A program made the position numbers and the translations under genes. Shown in pieces: positions 35,821 through 47,790 of a stretch of DNA of 64,000 bases. The stretch is from Phaeotremella fagi (Eukaryota > Basidiomycota > Tremellomycetes > Tremellales > Phaeotremellaceae), in assembly GCA_001599715.1 (NCBI GenBank), contig BCHU01000007.1, forward strand, positions 1,431,586 through 1,495,585, read 5' to 3'. The first letter of the stretch is position 1, and each line of letters opens with the position of its first letter. Under the pieces are notes generated by a model. That model was not told the DNA's origin, did not search any database, and was given only the letters and a program-made list of their open reading frames with translations.

Positions 35821-37791
35821 ATGAAACACTTCACTTTCCCCCAAATGTCTTCCTTTATCCATCCCACAGCTGGAGATTCAGAAAAGAAAGGTGGTGGAGA
35901 TGTCGATGTTGGTGTTTATTCCGCCGCCGAAGTCAAATCAACCCTCTACGACCCAAGTCAAGAGTCTTTGCTTACCCGAATTGGTCTCAACGCCGAGTCA
36001 TTCAAACGAGCTCCTGGCACCACCCGTGGTCTTGTGACTCATGGTGATATTCCACCTGAATATCTTCAACATGATAACCCGTTGTTACAGCAAAAAATGA
36101 AACCGAGGCATCTGCAAATGATCGCTGTCGGCGGGTCAATCGGAACTGGTTTGTTTGTTGGTTCCGGTTCTGCACTCACTCGAGGAGGTCCTGCGGGTAT
36201 TCTGATCGCTTGGATCATCATGGGTAGGTAGAAATATGAACGAACTGACCGTAGGTGTTATGCTTATCAACGTCACCCAGGCGTTAGGTGAGATGGCCAT
36301 TTTGTACCCGGTTTCTGGAGGTTTCTACACACTTGCTTCAAGAATGTTAGACCCTTCGTTTGCCTTTGCAATGGGTTGGAACTATGTTCTTCAATGGGCT
36401 GTTGTGCTTCCACTCGAAATCACCGTCGCAAGTAGTACAGTAGCGTATTGGACAGACGCCGTCCCGTTGGGCGCTTGGATAACCATCTTTTTCGTCGTCA
36501 TCATCATTGCTTCTGCCTTTGGAACTCTAGGTTTTGCGGAGGAAGAGTTTTGGTCTTCATGTTTGAAGCTTTTCGTGGTGGTGTTGTTTATTTTTATCGG
36601 AGTGGTTTGTATCTGTGGAGGTGGACCAGCGAACGGTGACTACAATAGCTATGTTGGTGGACGTTATTGGCAGGATCCAGGTGCTTTTGCAAACGGATTC
36701 AAAGGGGTTTGCTCTGTGTTTGTAACAGCGGCTTTCTCGTTCGCGGGGTGAGTAATGATTTGAATACCATTAACGCCAGAACCGAACTCGTTGGTCTTGC
36801 TGCTACAGAAACCCCCAATCCAAGAGAAACAATGCCATCTGCTGTCAAAAACACCTTCTGGCGTATAACCTTGATCTTCATCACCTCCCTTACCATCATC
36901 GGTCTTGCCGTTCCCTACACCGATGAGAGATTGTACGACGGGTCAGGAGCTGACATTTCCCCCTTTGTCATCGTCATGGATAAAGCTGGTATCAACGGTA
37001 TCAACCATTTGATCAATATAACCATTTGCATTTCGGTCCTGTCTATTGGACTCTCCTGCGTGTACGCCGGGTCACGAACCCTCACGGCGTTGGCTGAAAC
37101 TGGATACGCTCCAAAGATCTTTACCTATATCGATAAATCAGGACGTCCACTTTGGTCCGTAGTCGCTATCTTGATCTTTGGACCAATCGCCTACGTCAAC
37201 GTAGCTGATGTAGGTTCTCAAGTTTTCGATTGGTTGTTGGCGTTATCCGGGTTGTCAACTTTGTTCACTTGGCTATCAATCTGTGTCACTCATATCCGTT
37301 TCCGTCGTGCTTGGAAACTTCAAGGTCATTCAGTGGAGGAACTACCTTTTACAGCTCTAGGAGGGGTGTACGGGTCGTGGTTAGGAGCGATCTTGATAAT
37401 CATCGTGTTGATCGCACAGTTCTATGTCGTAGGTGGGGTTCATGACCAAACTGATGATAGGCTATATTCCCCTTGGGTGGGACTGAAACAGCAGGTGAAG
37501 CGGTGGAAAGTTTCTTCAGTAGGTCAAACGTCTACCCCTCTAACATTCAGTTGCCTACCTTGCTCTCCCAATTTTACTCTTGTTCTGGGGGGTCGGATTC
37601 GCTTGGAAACGTACTTGGCCAAGACGAGCTCATGAGATAGACCTTGACACGGGTAGAAAGTCTTGGTTAACAGTTGAGGATATGAGAAAGGTAGGTTTTG
37701 TTTCTGACCAGACTAACGATAGTATCGTGCCGAACGAGCTAAAGCTCCAAGATATGTCCGAGTTTATAGAATGTTGTTTTCAAATAGTTAG
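35821..37791 (+). CDS. Amino-acid permease (APC superfamily, YAT type)
   Basis: Six exons with introns of 31-32 nt give about 610 residues. Signature sequences are [20 protein letters not shown] (TM1), [40 protein letters not shown] and [20 protein letters not shown], followed by a dozen hydrophobic segments. This matches fungal plasma-membrane amino-acid/H+ symporters of the Gap1/Agp type. The start may be 35821 or the next ATG at 35845. After the last intron the protein ends [20 protein letters not shown], the usual charged cytosolic tail of this family. The stop is only 25 bp before the next gene's start. Confidence 0.92.
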
Positions 37792-37816
37792 CGGTGATAT
37801 CCGATTGTTAACCATC

Positions 37817-39541
37817 ATGTTATTGTTACTGCTACTGCCAATTGTTCTTGCCTCTCAGACCCACTTCGCAGCCTCACTCCTCTCCCATGAAGTGACCGAT
37901 TATATCGAGAACCTCCGCTTGAAGTGGGGTGTCAAGGGAATTTCAATCGCTCTGGTGAAAGCTGATCAGTCAGAAACCGTTTCCTTCGGGAACGCTAACG
38001 AAGTGGATCCAGTTGATGGTGATGTAGGTCATGACTTAGTTACTCTAACCCCAGTCCCTCTTCTCCATCGCGTCCAACTCCAAACTGTTCACCGCAGTGG
38101 CCGTGGGTCTACTGATCGATAATCAAACAAAACTATCAGACGGGACGGTGCTATCATGGGACACAAAAATTAAAGATACCCTACCATGGAAGTTGCAAGA
38201 TGGATACGCTTCTGATCACGCTGATTTGGTCGATCTACTTTGTGAGTGGTTGTACGACATTGCTGACTTTAGCGATGAGAACGGGTATGCCAAGGCATGA
38301 CAATTCACATGGGTAGGTGGGAGATTGGTTAAGCTGATTGTAGTCAACAAACACCCTCTAAAATCATATACAACCTCCGACATCTCAAACCGTCAACAGA
38401 GTTTCGACGATCATGGCAGTACAACAATCAACATTACGTGACGCTATCGGAGATTATACCAGCTCTCACAAACGTGTCGTTTGTTGACTACGTGGGGGAG
38501 AATATATTTAAACCCCTAGGAATGTTGGATACCACTTATAACTCGACACTCGCTGGAGAAACTGGGAAAAGGAGTGAGGGGTACTATAGGGTTGGGAGGA
38601 ATTTGAATCGATGTGATGGAGACTCCAGTCTAGACTGTATCGGCAACGCAGCTAGCATTGGGTGGTGGACCACAGGCGATGGAATCAGTGAAGCGGGAGC
38701 TGGGGGTGTGGTCACGTCAGCAAACGATCTTGTGAGTACTATTTGATCAAGCTGACCATAGACCAAATGGATCAAAGAGTTGCTAAACCCACGACTCATC
38801 CCCCCACACATCCTCACTCAGCTCTTTACTTCCCAAACAGTCCCTATCGGCACTCCAAGTCATCCAGAAGAAAGCACATGGACATATGCGTCAGCTCAAT
38901 TCCTCTACTCCTACCGTGGACGCAACTATATCGGTCATACTGGGTCGCTCCCAGGACAAATGTCGGCAGTTTTTAGATTACCAGATGAGAACTTGGGTCT
39001 TGCTATCATGGTGAATGATCAGGTTTTTGGGACGCAAATTGTTGAAGTCGTTGGCAAGAGGATCATGGATTATTGGTTGGGCTTAGACGTAATAGATTGG
39101 GAAAAACGGGTTATGGGGAGGACAAGGAGTAAAGGGGTTTCACCCCCCGAGACCTCTGCTGTTGCACTGGATGGAGTCTATTCCCACCCAGTGTACGGGA
39201 AACTCAACCTTTCCAGCTACCACCACCCCCTTGTCGACTTTGTCCGCGACCACGCCGTACCACTCAACTACACCACAGTGTATATCTCCGAAACCCACAA
39301 ACTGTTCAACTCCCATATCATGTTTACCCATTTCGATCAAAACCTCTTCAACTGGACCCTGGTGTTGATCAAATCAGACCAACCCCTTATCGGTGATCTT
39401 GGTGATTCTGGAACTGCTGCTGTCACTTCAGAAGGGATCGGGATGTTTGGAAACTTTTGGGGTCAGGGGTCGATGGTGAAGGAGGTTGAAATTGGGGAAA
39501 ATGTAAGAGAGACGGCAGAGGTTTGGTTTGACAGGGAATGA
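37817..39541 (+). CDS. Secreted serine hydrolase, beta-lactamase/PBP fold
   Basis: Starts MLLLLLLPIVLASQTHFAAS, a strong signal peptide. Four introns of about 31 nt are removed, giving about 530 residues. The catalytic S-x-x-K appears as SIASNSKLFTAVAVGLLI, the Y-x-N as WQYNNQHYVTL and the third box as NYIGHTGSLPGQMSAVF, all in the order of class C beta-lactamases and related esterases/peptidases. Typical interspersed motifs are also present (LSMRTGMPRHD, PLGMLDTTYN, GAGGVVTSANDL). A C-terminal beta-rich extension carries several N-glycosylation sequons. The enzyme is probably an extracellular or vacuolar esterase/peptidase. Substrate unknown. Confidence 0.85.
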
Positions 39542-39586
39542 CGGACAGGAATCATCTTACATACGTAAATACAATCAGTTTCACCC

Positions 39587-40836
39587 TCAATCTCCCCTTG
39601 ACATCCCACAAGAAGCGCACTTTTGTGGCAACTCGTTGAACTCGTAAAACTCCATCTTCCCAGTGAATCCCAACTCCTTGACCTTTGTAACGATGAATTT
39701 CCTCGTTTCCTCGACTACAGGAGCAGTAATACCGTTACCAAGTTCGAATCCTCCGTACAAGGCGATTGTTGTACAAGCGAGACGATCGTGGAGTGTTGAG
39801 ATTTTTTTCCGATCTTTTTCGAGATTCTCAATGGATCCAACCTTTCCCATGAGAGCGTCAAAGATAGTTTGGACAGCTCGAACAACTTGTCCACCAACAG
39901 CTGAACCATCTTTTCTCAAAGGGAATGGGTATCGATTGAAAGCACCCAAGATTACGCCGCTATCGATGTGCTCCTTGGCACCTTCGTTTGCAATCGCAGT
40001 ATGATGATAAACATCGACATTATGATTGACACGCATCTCAAGGCTAAACCTGAAAGGACCAAACGGACAGTGTGAACAAATCGCTTCACATTGAGTTGAT
40101 GTTCCCAAGAGATTGATCCATTGTTCTTCTATTGGGGGTAGCAGAGTCGTGAGATCCAACCACAAATCGGCTGTGTCAAAATTTTGATGACCACCGCAAT
40201 AGCTGAGATCTTCTGTCCAAAGACCATTTCCACGAGATGCAAAGGAGATCGAACGAAGTGATGGGAAAACAATCTCGAGGCTGATGGCGTCCGCGTTTGG
40301 GTTTGATAGTTCAGAGAGCAAATCCAGACCTTTCTTCCAAGCATTAGCTTCAGATATCAAGTATTTCTTCAGATCATCCTGTGGGAGTTTTGGTCCTTTC
40401 TTGGACGCCATGGAATCCCAATCACCGATATCGTTTCGTTGAATGATGGTTGTGTAGGTCGGGATTTTAAGTTTCTGGCGATAAATAACATTGAAGTGTT
40501 TAACTAATTTGAGGAGTTCCAATTTGGAGCTGCATCCTCGAGGAGTAACGGATTGACAACCGTGTAGGAAATCCTCGAGGTCGTCGATAAAGACGTTGGT
40601 GTACAAGTGGCGTTGGGCCATGCTGTTGAAAGTCTAAACGGTGTCAGGAAGTAACCCCAAACCAAGTGAATAGTAAAGAGGTGACATACCTGCGATACTC
40701 GCATACACATAGCCAAGTCACTTTGATGCAAGTCTCGCCACGAGCATTCAGTGCCAGCTGGTGGTGGAGTGTTCTTGACGAATTTGAGGATGCGATACCA
40801 GAGCTCAGGCTCTAGTTGTGGGAGTGTTGAAGGCAT
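39587..40836 (-). CDS. F-box-like protein
   Basis: Two exons (40690-40836 and 39587-40633) separated by a 56-nt intron give 397 residues. The N-terminus MPSTLPQLEPELWYRILKFV, then SDLAMCMRVSQTFNSMAQRH and LYTNVFIDDLEDFL, resembles the F-box-like opening (LPxELWxxIL, C-x-VSxxF-x-xA). The rest is a divergent leucine-containing region without clear repeats. The C-terminus has a CASCG pair. Such proteins usually select substrates for SCF ubiquitin ligases and often occur as expanded families in basidiomycete yeasts. It is convergent with the serine hydrolase gene, 45 bp apart. Confidence 0.65.
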
Positions 40837-41097
40837 TTTGTGAGTTGGATCAAAGAATGATGGAAGAGAAAGATGATGATTGATGTTAAATCAATAGCTT
40901 TTTGCCCGTGCACACAGGTGTTTCAGCTTTGAAGTGGCATTCATTTTGACACTGCAGTAGTGGCTTTTGCCATCTTGGTTCATGCCTGGGATGAATGATT
41001 CCTGACCCAATAATATATGCATAGGTGTTTTCTGAATAACTTGATAGTCCATAGTGTCCATAAAAGAAAGAAGCTATACACATTCCACCACAACCGA

Positions 41098-43768
41098 TCA
41101 AACAGTCCAAATTTGATTGGTGTTGAAATCAGTACACAAATAAGTCTGAACTCTCCCCTTGGCATAATCGCCATCTTGAACATCCATACATTGTCCTTGT
41201 CCAGTAACTGCGATTCTACGATCTGGAGTAAAGTAGAAATCTTGAGCGGGGAGATTGTCGTAACATTGCCAAATCTGTATACGTTGCGTTAGTTGAGGTC
41301 GTCGAATGGCAATACTCACTTTCATTCCTACGTTGTTGTGTGGGTCTGTAGGGGTCAGCGCTATACATTGTTTGACCTACTCGTTCCGGCATCAAGACAA
41401 TAGTTGGTATCCGCCAATCTAACCTTGGTACGATCATTGTTGATCACCCATTTCTGAGCGCCTGTTCCGTTGCAATCGTATCTAAAGGTGAGTCGTTTAC
41501 CCATAATGCTACACTCACAGTTGGACTTTGCCCCCGTTATACCTTAAATTACCCTCAAGATCTAAACACTTTCCAGTGTTACCATTGGGATGGATTGTAA
41601 CGTAGGATTCTGGAGACGATCCGGATGTACCTGGAGAAGTTGAACCTGAAGTTCCGGGTGTACTTCCAGGTGTAGAACTACCAGTTCCTGGTGTACCAGA
41701 CGTACCAGTGGACGGATTGCCAGTGGATCCACCCGATCCAGTGGAACCAGTTGATCCTGTAACAGGACCGCCCTCAGGGCTGCCTCCAGGAGTTTTCCTG
41801 ATATCGTCATTAGGGAATTCCCAGCTTGAGAGGATGACTGGATCGTCGTCACCAGCGTAAGGAGTAGCACAAATAGCTTTGAGCTCTGTCAAGTCAGTAC
41901 AGTTCAGCTCAACACTCACCTTCGACGATATTTCTTCTGAACGAATAATCCCCACGCTTTCTGTTCTTCCTCTCCTCCAGCTCTCTGGCTAAAGGTCGTT
42001 CAAAGAGGAAGGGGGAACCGACTTCCCTCTTGACCGAAGTTCCTTCTTTGGTATCCTTGTAGTTGAGACCGTCGCAATTGAGTTTTCCTTTTTGACCGAG
42101 TCGGAAGGTTCGATATTGGGAGATCGCTTTGGCTTCTTGTTGGTTGGTGAAAGAGTTTCGGATTGGCGAGTAGGACATGAAGTTGTAGACGGCTAGGGGT
42201 CAGGTGGAACGTGGTAAGTACTCACGCTCGGTGTCGGTGTTTGGAGTGGGTGTTTTCCCCTTATAATTGCAGGAGTATTGCTAATGTCAGCGGTAACAGA
42301 CGTTCACGTACATATGGACAATATTTATATTGTTCAGGATATTGATTCGTTTGGCCGATATCATCACTCCCAGAGCAGACGGCTTGTTTTGGTGGAGGGA
42401 GTTCGTCGTGAGTATGTTTCAAGTTGAACCAATGACCTGATGTCAGCTTTGATTGATCACGACCTACCAATCTCATGAACGATCGTCGAGTAAGGTTGGG
42501 TATCGTGGTCTTGGAAAGAAACACCTTTAAGAGTGTCCATGATGAATGCACAACCGTCCGCGTTGTCTTGAGGGAAATGACAGAATCCTAAAGGTTAGAT
42601 GGGCTATTCCCAACACTTGCCTAACGTCCTCCCAGGCATCTTGACATTGTTACTATCCAAACTGGTGATCTGTTCAATGATAAACATATGAAGAGCATCC
42701 TTCCCACCATGTCTGAACTGAGGTCTCATCATGAACGCGTCGTTGAAATTGGCGTTATCGTTCGTAGATCCACCTCGAACATTTTGAGTGAATCGACGAT
42801 AATCGTTCGCGGTTGAACTTGCCGAATCATGAACAAAGTAATTGACACCGTTGACACGAGGGAGGAAAAAGTTGATTTTGTGGGGTGAATACGCTGCGTT
42901 GACGTAGGCTACAGCGTCGGTGATGACTTGTTGAGTGATGAGTGATTTGGTGGAGCAGTTCGTTGTGATGACGTTGAAGTAGATAGGAATGTTTAGATCG
43001 AATTGAACACATGCTGGGAAATGAGGTGGTTTCGGAGCGTCTGGAGTGAACGTATCTTTGAGCTTCTTTCCACCTGCTGCTAGTTGTTTCGAGAGATAGG
43101 ATCGTTTTTGGTGGTTGTAACGTTTGCTGATGGGTTTCCCATCGTCACTCCAGAACCCAAGACCGCAATAAGGAAGGTCGATGGGTGTTGTTCCTCCGTC
43201 TCCGTCTGAATGTTAGCCTTGAACAAACACTTACTCACCCTTTAACGCTTGAGCAAAGATCTGAAGTTCCATGTTTTTGTACGCAAACAAATCATCATCT
43301 GACAAAGGTATATCTTGAGCGTCGGCGTGATCAGTCTCAGTGACACCAAGATACAGTCCTCCGGTGTATCCAGGACAATTAGGAGGGATATCAAAGGGGT
43401 TGGGATCATCTGGAAATGGTCCTTTCTACTCTGTCAGTGTTGAAGCTGTTCACACTCACCAAGTCATATAGTATAGGGGTATAAGGTCCACAATCAGGAC
43501 AGGCGGTGCTGCAAGTATGAGAAGATGGATTACTGACGCAAGGTCCTGGAGCCGTTGATCCAGAGCATCCACAGACGAAAGGTCCTGGGTTGGGGGTAGT
43601 GAAGCCGAGAGTGGTGAGAGGGCAGCTGAGAACTCTTTCGGTGATGTTGAACGTGCTGGAAGTGTTAGTACATGCTTGTGAAGAATGTGATTTGACCTAC
43701 GCGGGTATAGCAGCAACGAATTTGCTGAAGAAGACGACAGTAAAGACAGTGTGAGGGTGTAAACGCAT
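41098..43768 (-). CDS. Secreted M43-like metalloprotease fused to a ricin-B-type lectin domain
   Basis: The protein starts MRLHPHTVFTVVFFSKFVAA, a signal peptide, and is assembled from about ten exons. The protease centre is HEIGHWFNLKHTHDE, an HExxHxxxxxH metzincin zinc site, with the Met-turn VYNFMSYSP downstream, as in pappalysin-type (M43) peptidases. Upstream are a Cys-rich region and PACVQFDLNIPIYFNVI. Downstream, a Gly/Ser/Thr/Pro linker (TGSTGSGGSTGNPSTGTSG...) leads to a beta-trefoil lectin module with repeated CLDLEGN, CLDAGTN, CMDVQDG and terminal Q-x-W (QKW, QIW). An intron splits the zinc-binding motif. The lectin probably anchors the protease to glycans. About 750 residues; secreted. 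Confidence 0.8.
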
Positions 43769-44468
43769 CTTGGGATGTGGATAAACGAAAGAAGATGTAA
43801 GGTAATAAGAATACGATACGGATCAAAGACCTTATATCTTATTACCGCGTACTCCTATTTACATCGCAAACAGTAATTAATTAGGTGGTAACCAAGCCTC
43901 TCAATGCCAAGCCAAGCCCTGTCTGCTGTATGTAACGGTTAGTCACTGCCAACTGGTAGATCTGAGCTTAAATCTCTAGTCTAGGCTGTCTGGCAGCCGA
44001 CGTGGCGTGGCTTTTGTAACTTTAGTGACTTGATTCGCGTACGCACTCACAAGCTGGGCATGGTATATCACAGGGATGGATGCATTGAATTGAGACGTGT
44101 AATCAAACTGGTGGATAGAGATACCCCTATGTAAGCAGTTCTGAGCAGGTTTGTTTGTTTCGATAGGAATATCATGTAAGTACGAAGTCGTCTCAATTGA
44201 GTTCAGGTCAGGGAATACGAAGGTATTACTTGCGACTCTTCAACTATTTTGTGTTTCCATTGACCCCAACGCTGTTTGATTGTACCAACAACTTCATTAA
44301 GAACATGGATACATGACGAGCTTAGAATATGTTGAATGAATACAAAGCAGAATAAACGTAGCCATGAGAATAATAGGAATAATGAAATCAAAACCAGAAT
44401 CCCAAAACAATGTTAAAAGCCATGGATCCAAACCATCGTACCAAACGATAAAGAGTAAATAGTTATAA
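43769..44468. other. Intergenic stretch containing one arm of a duplication
   Basis: Promoter of the metalloprotease gene at its left end. From about 44058 it holds the 3' flank of the unknown gene at 44469-45683, a flank repeated at 46030-46288. Short frames (44203-44391) are not supported. Confidence 0.5.
44058..44330. repeat. Duplicated 3' flank, unit A
   Basis: GGCATGGTATATCACA at 44058, GATGCATTGAA, ACGTGTA, GTTCTGAGCAGGTTTG and ATACATGACGAG recur in the same order and orientation at 46043-46282 with many mismatches. It is the 3' flank of the minus-strand unknown gene, copied with it. Confidence 0.75.
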
Positions 44469-45683
44469 CTATAACCCAACGTACTCTCCAAACCTCCCCT
44501 CTTCCGAACATCTCTTCCTAGCCGCGGTTCTGGTCCTTGTTCTAACACCTTTGAACCCTTTTTCGAGAGACGCATCTTTAACGAACCTCTCTGCGTTCGC
44601 ATCAACCACTTCTTCAATCAGAGCCATTAACCCGAGAGGTTGGAAATCTTGATCTTCGACACGAGCGTTGTGGAACGCCAATAAAGCCTTGGTTGCTGTG
44701 ATCGGTGGTTTGGATTCGTCAAATTGTCTTCTACATTGAGTGTAATAAAGTTTCTCGGCTTCATTCAGTTGTTCAAAAGTGATCAGTTCAACTTTGATCT
44801 TTTGCGATTTGGGTTGAACTTCTCGGACGATGGTGGGACCTGTGAGTTCGGCAGGGAAAGCTTCGTTACGATCGTAGGGTTTACTTCGGGTCTTGACAGT
44901 TGGTTTTGACGAGGAAGATTTGATAGGTTGAATGGGGAGTGGAGCAGGTTTGTCTAATGGTGGCGTGGGTGTGGCCAAAGTTGATGACCGGGAGATTGGT
45001 TGGATAGCTACTGGTGTGGCTTCAGTAGCGATGGATGGCCCAGAGAGAGCATTCAACGGCCAGAGGGTAGATAATGTTGCTGCTTGAGCAGGGTCGTGAC
45101 GTTGTCGTTTTGCCGGAGAAGGTTGGGGAGAAGTCAGTGGTGAGCTGATGGGACTAGAAGGATGGGGTCGTCGAGAAGGAGTAGCAGTTGGTTGGTTATT
45201 GGTGATTTGGACGTTTTCAATGGGAAGAACGGGTACGGAAGGGATTCGCGTATGGACTGTTGGAGTATATGTAAGGTCATCAGGAGTGTGACCGATCGAG
45301 GTACCAGCAGCCCTCCTATGAGTGACACCAGGAGGTATACGACTTGTTGCCCTATCCATGGCTCTCACTGGTAATCTAGATGTGCTGGACTGAGCTGGTA
45401 ATGAGAATGGATTATGGGCTATTTGCCTTTCATCAAGAGAAGTGACCATAGTTTCACTGATACCTTCCTTGGTGTCTCCGCTCCGTTGAAGTTGTCTGGG
45501 GATACCGACTGCTGTGGAATTGTCTTGTTGCGGATTCTGGAGAGCGTGGAGAATGAGATGTTGGTTGAAGGAGTCCTGGAGTCGGTCGATGGCAAGACGG
45601 TTGGTCTCCATGCGCCGGTCGTGGACAATGAAGAAGACGAGGAAGAAGACGACGAAGACCAGGATGAAGACAATGGGATCCAT
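44469..45683 (-). CDS. Unknown membrane-anchored protein, intact copy of a duplicated gene
   Basis: A single uninterrupted frame of 404 residues. The N-terminus MDPIVFILVFVVFFLVFFIV is one transmembrane segment or signal anchor. The middle is Ser/Thr/Pro-rich and probably disordered (TSPQPSPAKRQRHD). The C-terminal 120 residues are better conserved between the two copies: AFPAELTGPTIVREVQPKSQ, KIKVELITFEQLNEAEKLYY, then FDESKPPITATKALLAFHNA. Basic residues near the end (RTRTRTAARKR) could be a nuclear signal. No domain is recognised. The absence of introns is unusual in this window. Confidence 0.7.
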   Translation of the reverse strand: MDPIVFILVFVVFFLVFFIVHDRRMETNRLAIDRLQDSFNQHLILHALQNPQQDNSTAVGIPRQLQRSGDTKEGISETMVTSLDERQIAHNPFSLPAQSSTSRLPVRAMDRATSRIPPGVTHRRAAGTSIGHTPDDLTYTPTVHTRIPSVPVLPIENVQITNNQPTATPSRRPHPSSPISSPLTSPQPSPAKRQRHDPAQAATLSTLWPLNALSGPSIATEATPVAIQPISRSSTLATPTPPLDKPAPLPIQPIKSSSSKPTVKTRSKPYDRNEAFPAELTGPTIVREVQPKSQKIKVELITFEQLNEAEKLYYTQCRRQFDESKPPITATKALLAFHNARVEDQDFQPLGLMALIEEVVDANAERFVKDASLEKGFKGVRTRTRTAARKRCSEEGRFGEYVGL

Positions 45684-45699
45684 GTTGATGTAACACTGA

Positions 45700-45790
45700 T
45701 GATCTAAAGTTGGTCATCAATAGAGAACATAAAAGTTGAGTGATAAAGAAGCTTTGAGTCAACGTCAGGATCAATCAACTTGGATTTTAC
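45700..45790. repeat. Duplicated 5' flank, unit A
   Basis: TCTAAAGTTG, AAAGTTGAGTGATAAAGAAG and TTTGAGTCAACGTCAGGATC recur as AAAGTTGAGTGATCAAAGAA and TTTTGAGTCATCGTCAGGATC at 47365-47445. It lies upstream of the intact minus-strand gene. Confidence 0.7.
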
Positions 45791-46042
45791 ATAGTTGGTC
45801 GGCATGAAATCACGAACGCAACTCTTACTGAACTCAAATGTCATATAGATAGATCACTCACTGGAAGAAAGACGGATCTGGATTGGTGATGATAATAGTA
45901 GTGGTAATCGATCTTGTTGATCTGGTTTTGATATATAGATAGACTGATAAAATGATGGGAAAGAAGAAGGAAAACATATTCAGAATTCTGTAGGTGGCAA
46001 ATAGCGTCAGAACAGATGAAACGTCAAGGGCAATTATCGCTT

Positions 46043-46282
46043 GGCATGGTATATCACAAGGAAATTATGCATTGAACTGATACGTGTAGCTACTGTTTAA
46101 TGGAAATACCCTATCTGATCATGATATTCTGAGAAAGGTTTGCTTATTCCGATATCTGAAGTCACAGTACATGTTCTTCATGCTGATACTGGCGACTTTT
46201 GACTATTTCCTTCTTCCATTTCTACAAACGCGATTGATTGTCTCACCAACATAATCACTGATAATATGAATACATGACGAGT
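46043..46282. repeat. Duplicated 3' flank, unit B
   Basis: Matches unit A at 44058-44330: GGCATGGTATATCACA, TATGCATTGAA, ACGTGTA, TTCTGAGAAAGGTTTG, ATACATGACGAG, in the same order. Confidence 0.75.
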
Positions 46283-46288
46283 CCGAGT

Positions 46289-47345
46289 CTAGAAGTATGT
46301 TATGTTAGACCAAAACCAATACCCAGAAAAAAACCAAATGAATGCACAAAGTCGTGAGAATGAACCAAAAAGAAAAAGCTTTAAGGAAATAAAAGCCTGA
46401 AACCATGTACCCAAAATAAGCGGTGGTTTCGATTTATCATACTGGGTTTTGACTTTAACGTAGTATGATCTTTCAACCTCGGTGAGCTGAACCATCTTGA
46501 TCAGGTCCAGGTTGAGTTTTTGGGAGTTTGGTTGAACTTCTCGGACGATTGTGGGACCTGTGAGTTCCGCAGGGAATGCTTGGACGTAGGCGTAGGGTTT
46601 ACGTTTGGTTGGGAGTTTTTGTTTTGATGTGGAGGGTTTGGTTGGTTTGGGAGTGGCCAAGGTTTATGACCCAGGAATTGGTCGAACAGCTACAGGTGTA
46701 GCTTCGATACGTTGTCTTTTGGTTGCGGTTTTTGAGGAGTGTTGGATGCGGAACTAAGAGGGCTAGAGTTGGCGCCTCTTCGTGATGGGGTGAGGGGAGG
46801 GGGGACAAGGTTATCCAAAATGGTATCGTCAAAGTTGGTATCAAAGATTTCAACCTCTAAACCGTCACCTGAGAATTCAGGCATCATATCACCTGGGATG
46901 TGGGGGAAAACGTCAAAGCTGAGATCAGGAACATTGACGGGAACGTCGATATCTTTGTGGACGTTGATTTCTTGAGCGGATTGGTTGAGATTGGCGAGGA
47001 CGTTCTCACCGGCAGCCCTTGACAGTTTGAGTTGATTCGAGGTGTCTACAGCTGAAAGAGAATCTCTGATGAGATTCTTTTCTACTCTACCACCGCTGGC
47101 GGTGGTCTTGACCAAATCTCTACTTGCCGTTTTAGCTAGGTCCGATTGTTCAGAGAGATCCTTTTGAACGGCTTTGCCTTTGTTGTTGGCATTATCGAGC
47201 TGGGTGTTGACAAGTTGGGTGTTGCATTCGACAGATTTGTGGTTGTTTTGTTTGTGGGTGCTGAGAACCTTTTCCCCTGAACCTCTCGGGAGTTTAAGTC
47301 CGTTGGAGATTTAAATCTCGTTGTAGGTGTATGGCGATTGATCAT
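46289..47345 (-). pseudogene. Decayed duplicate of the 44469-45683 gene
   Basis: The segment encoding QAFPAELTGPTIVREVQPNS, then YDKSKPP, is clearly homologous to the C-terminal half of the intact copy. Just upstream EATPVAVRPIPGS matches EATPVAIQPISRS of the intact copy, but a TAA stop lies where SSTLATP should follow. After KPPLILG the sequence leaves homology and ends in a hydrophobic tail (SRLCAFIWFFSGYWF), so the true C-terminus is lost. The 5' part lies in other frames (47136 stop; 46690-47115 frame) and the N-terminal membrane anchor is absent. Both flanks of the gene are also duplicated. Confidence 0.7.
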
Positions 47346-47364
47346 GACTGGGGTGGATGATCTA

Positions 47365-47445
47365 ATGCTGAGTGTCAATAAAAAACCTAAAGTTGAGTGA
47401 TCAAAGAAAGTTTTGAGTCATCGTCAGGATCCATCAACCTCATGT
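47365..47445. repeat. Duplicated 5' flank, unit B
   Basis: Second copy of the flank at 45700-45790, upstream of the broken gene copy. Together with the 3' flank units it shows that the duplicated segment was roughly 1.4-1.8 kb. Confidence 0.7.
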
Positions 47446-47790
47446 TATTCTGACATGATCACAATGAAACCAGGAACGTACAGTAACTCCTACTGATCAC
47501 GATTGTCGTAAAAATGACTCACGAGAAGCACAAGATGGCTTCAGAAACATGACGAGATTCAAGTTAAACAATATTATTGATTTGAAAGGACCAACCTTTC
47601 ATACGGCGAAAATGAGGCTGACACAGCTCAGAATGAGCCTGACATTTTGTCGGTCCCATGCGAAAAACACCCATCACCTGTTGATCACTTTTCGGTGGAT
47701 AGCGATAGATAACGATAGATAACAACCATCTGAAATGAATAATCTAAATCAAAATTCATCCTCGTTACAGTGGACCAACCTCCTTTCACG

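Noticed and set aside
39735..39760. GTTCGAATC-like string suggesting a tRNA B box
   Set aside because: It lies inside the F-box-like coding exon, with no A box or cloverleaf around it.
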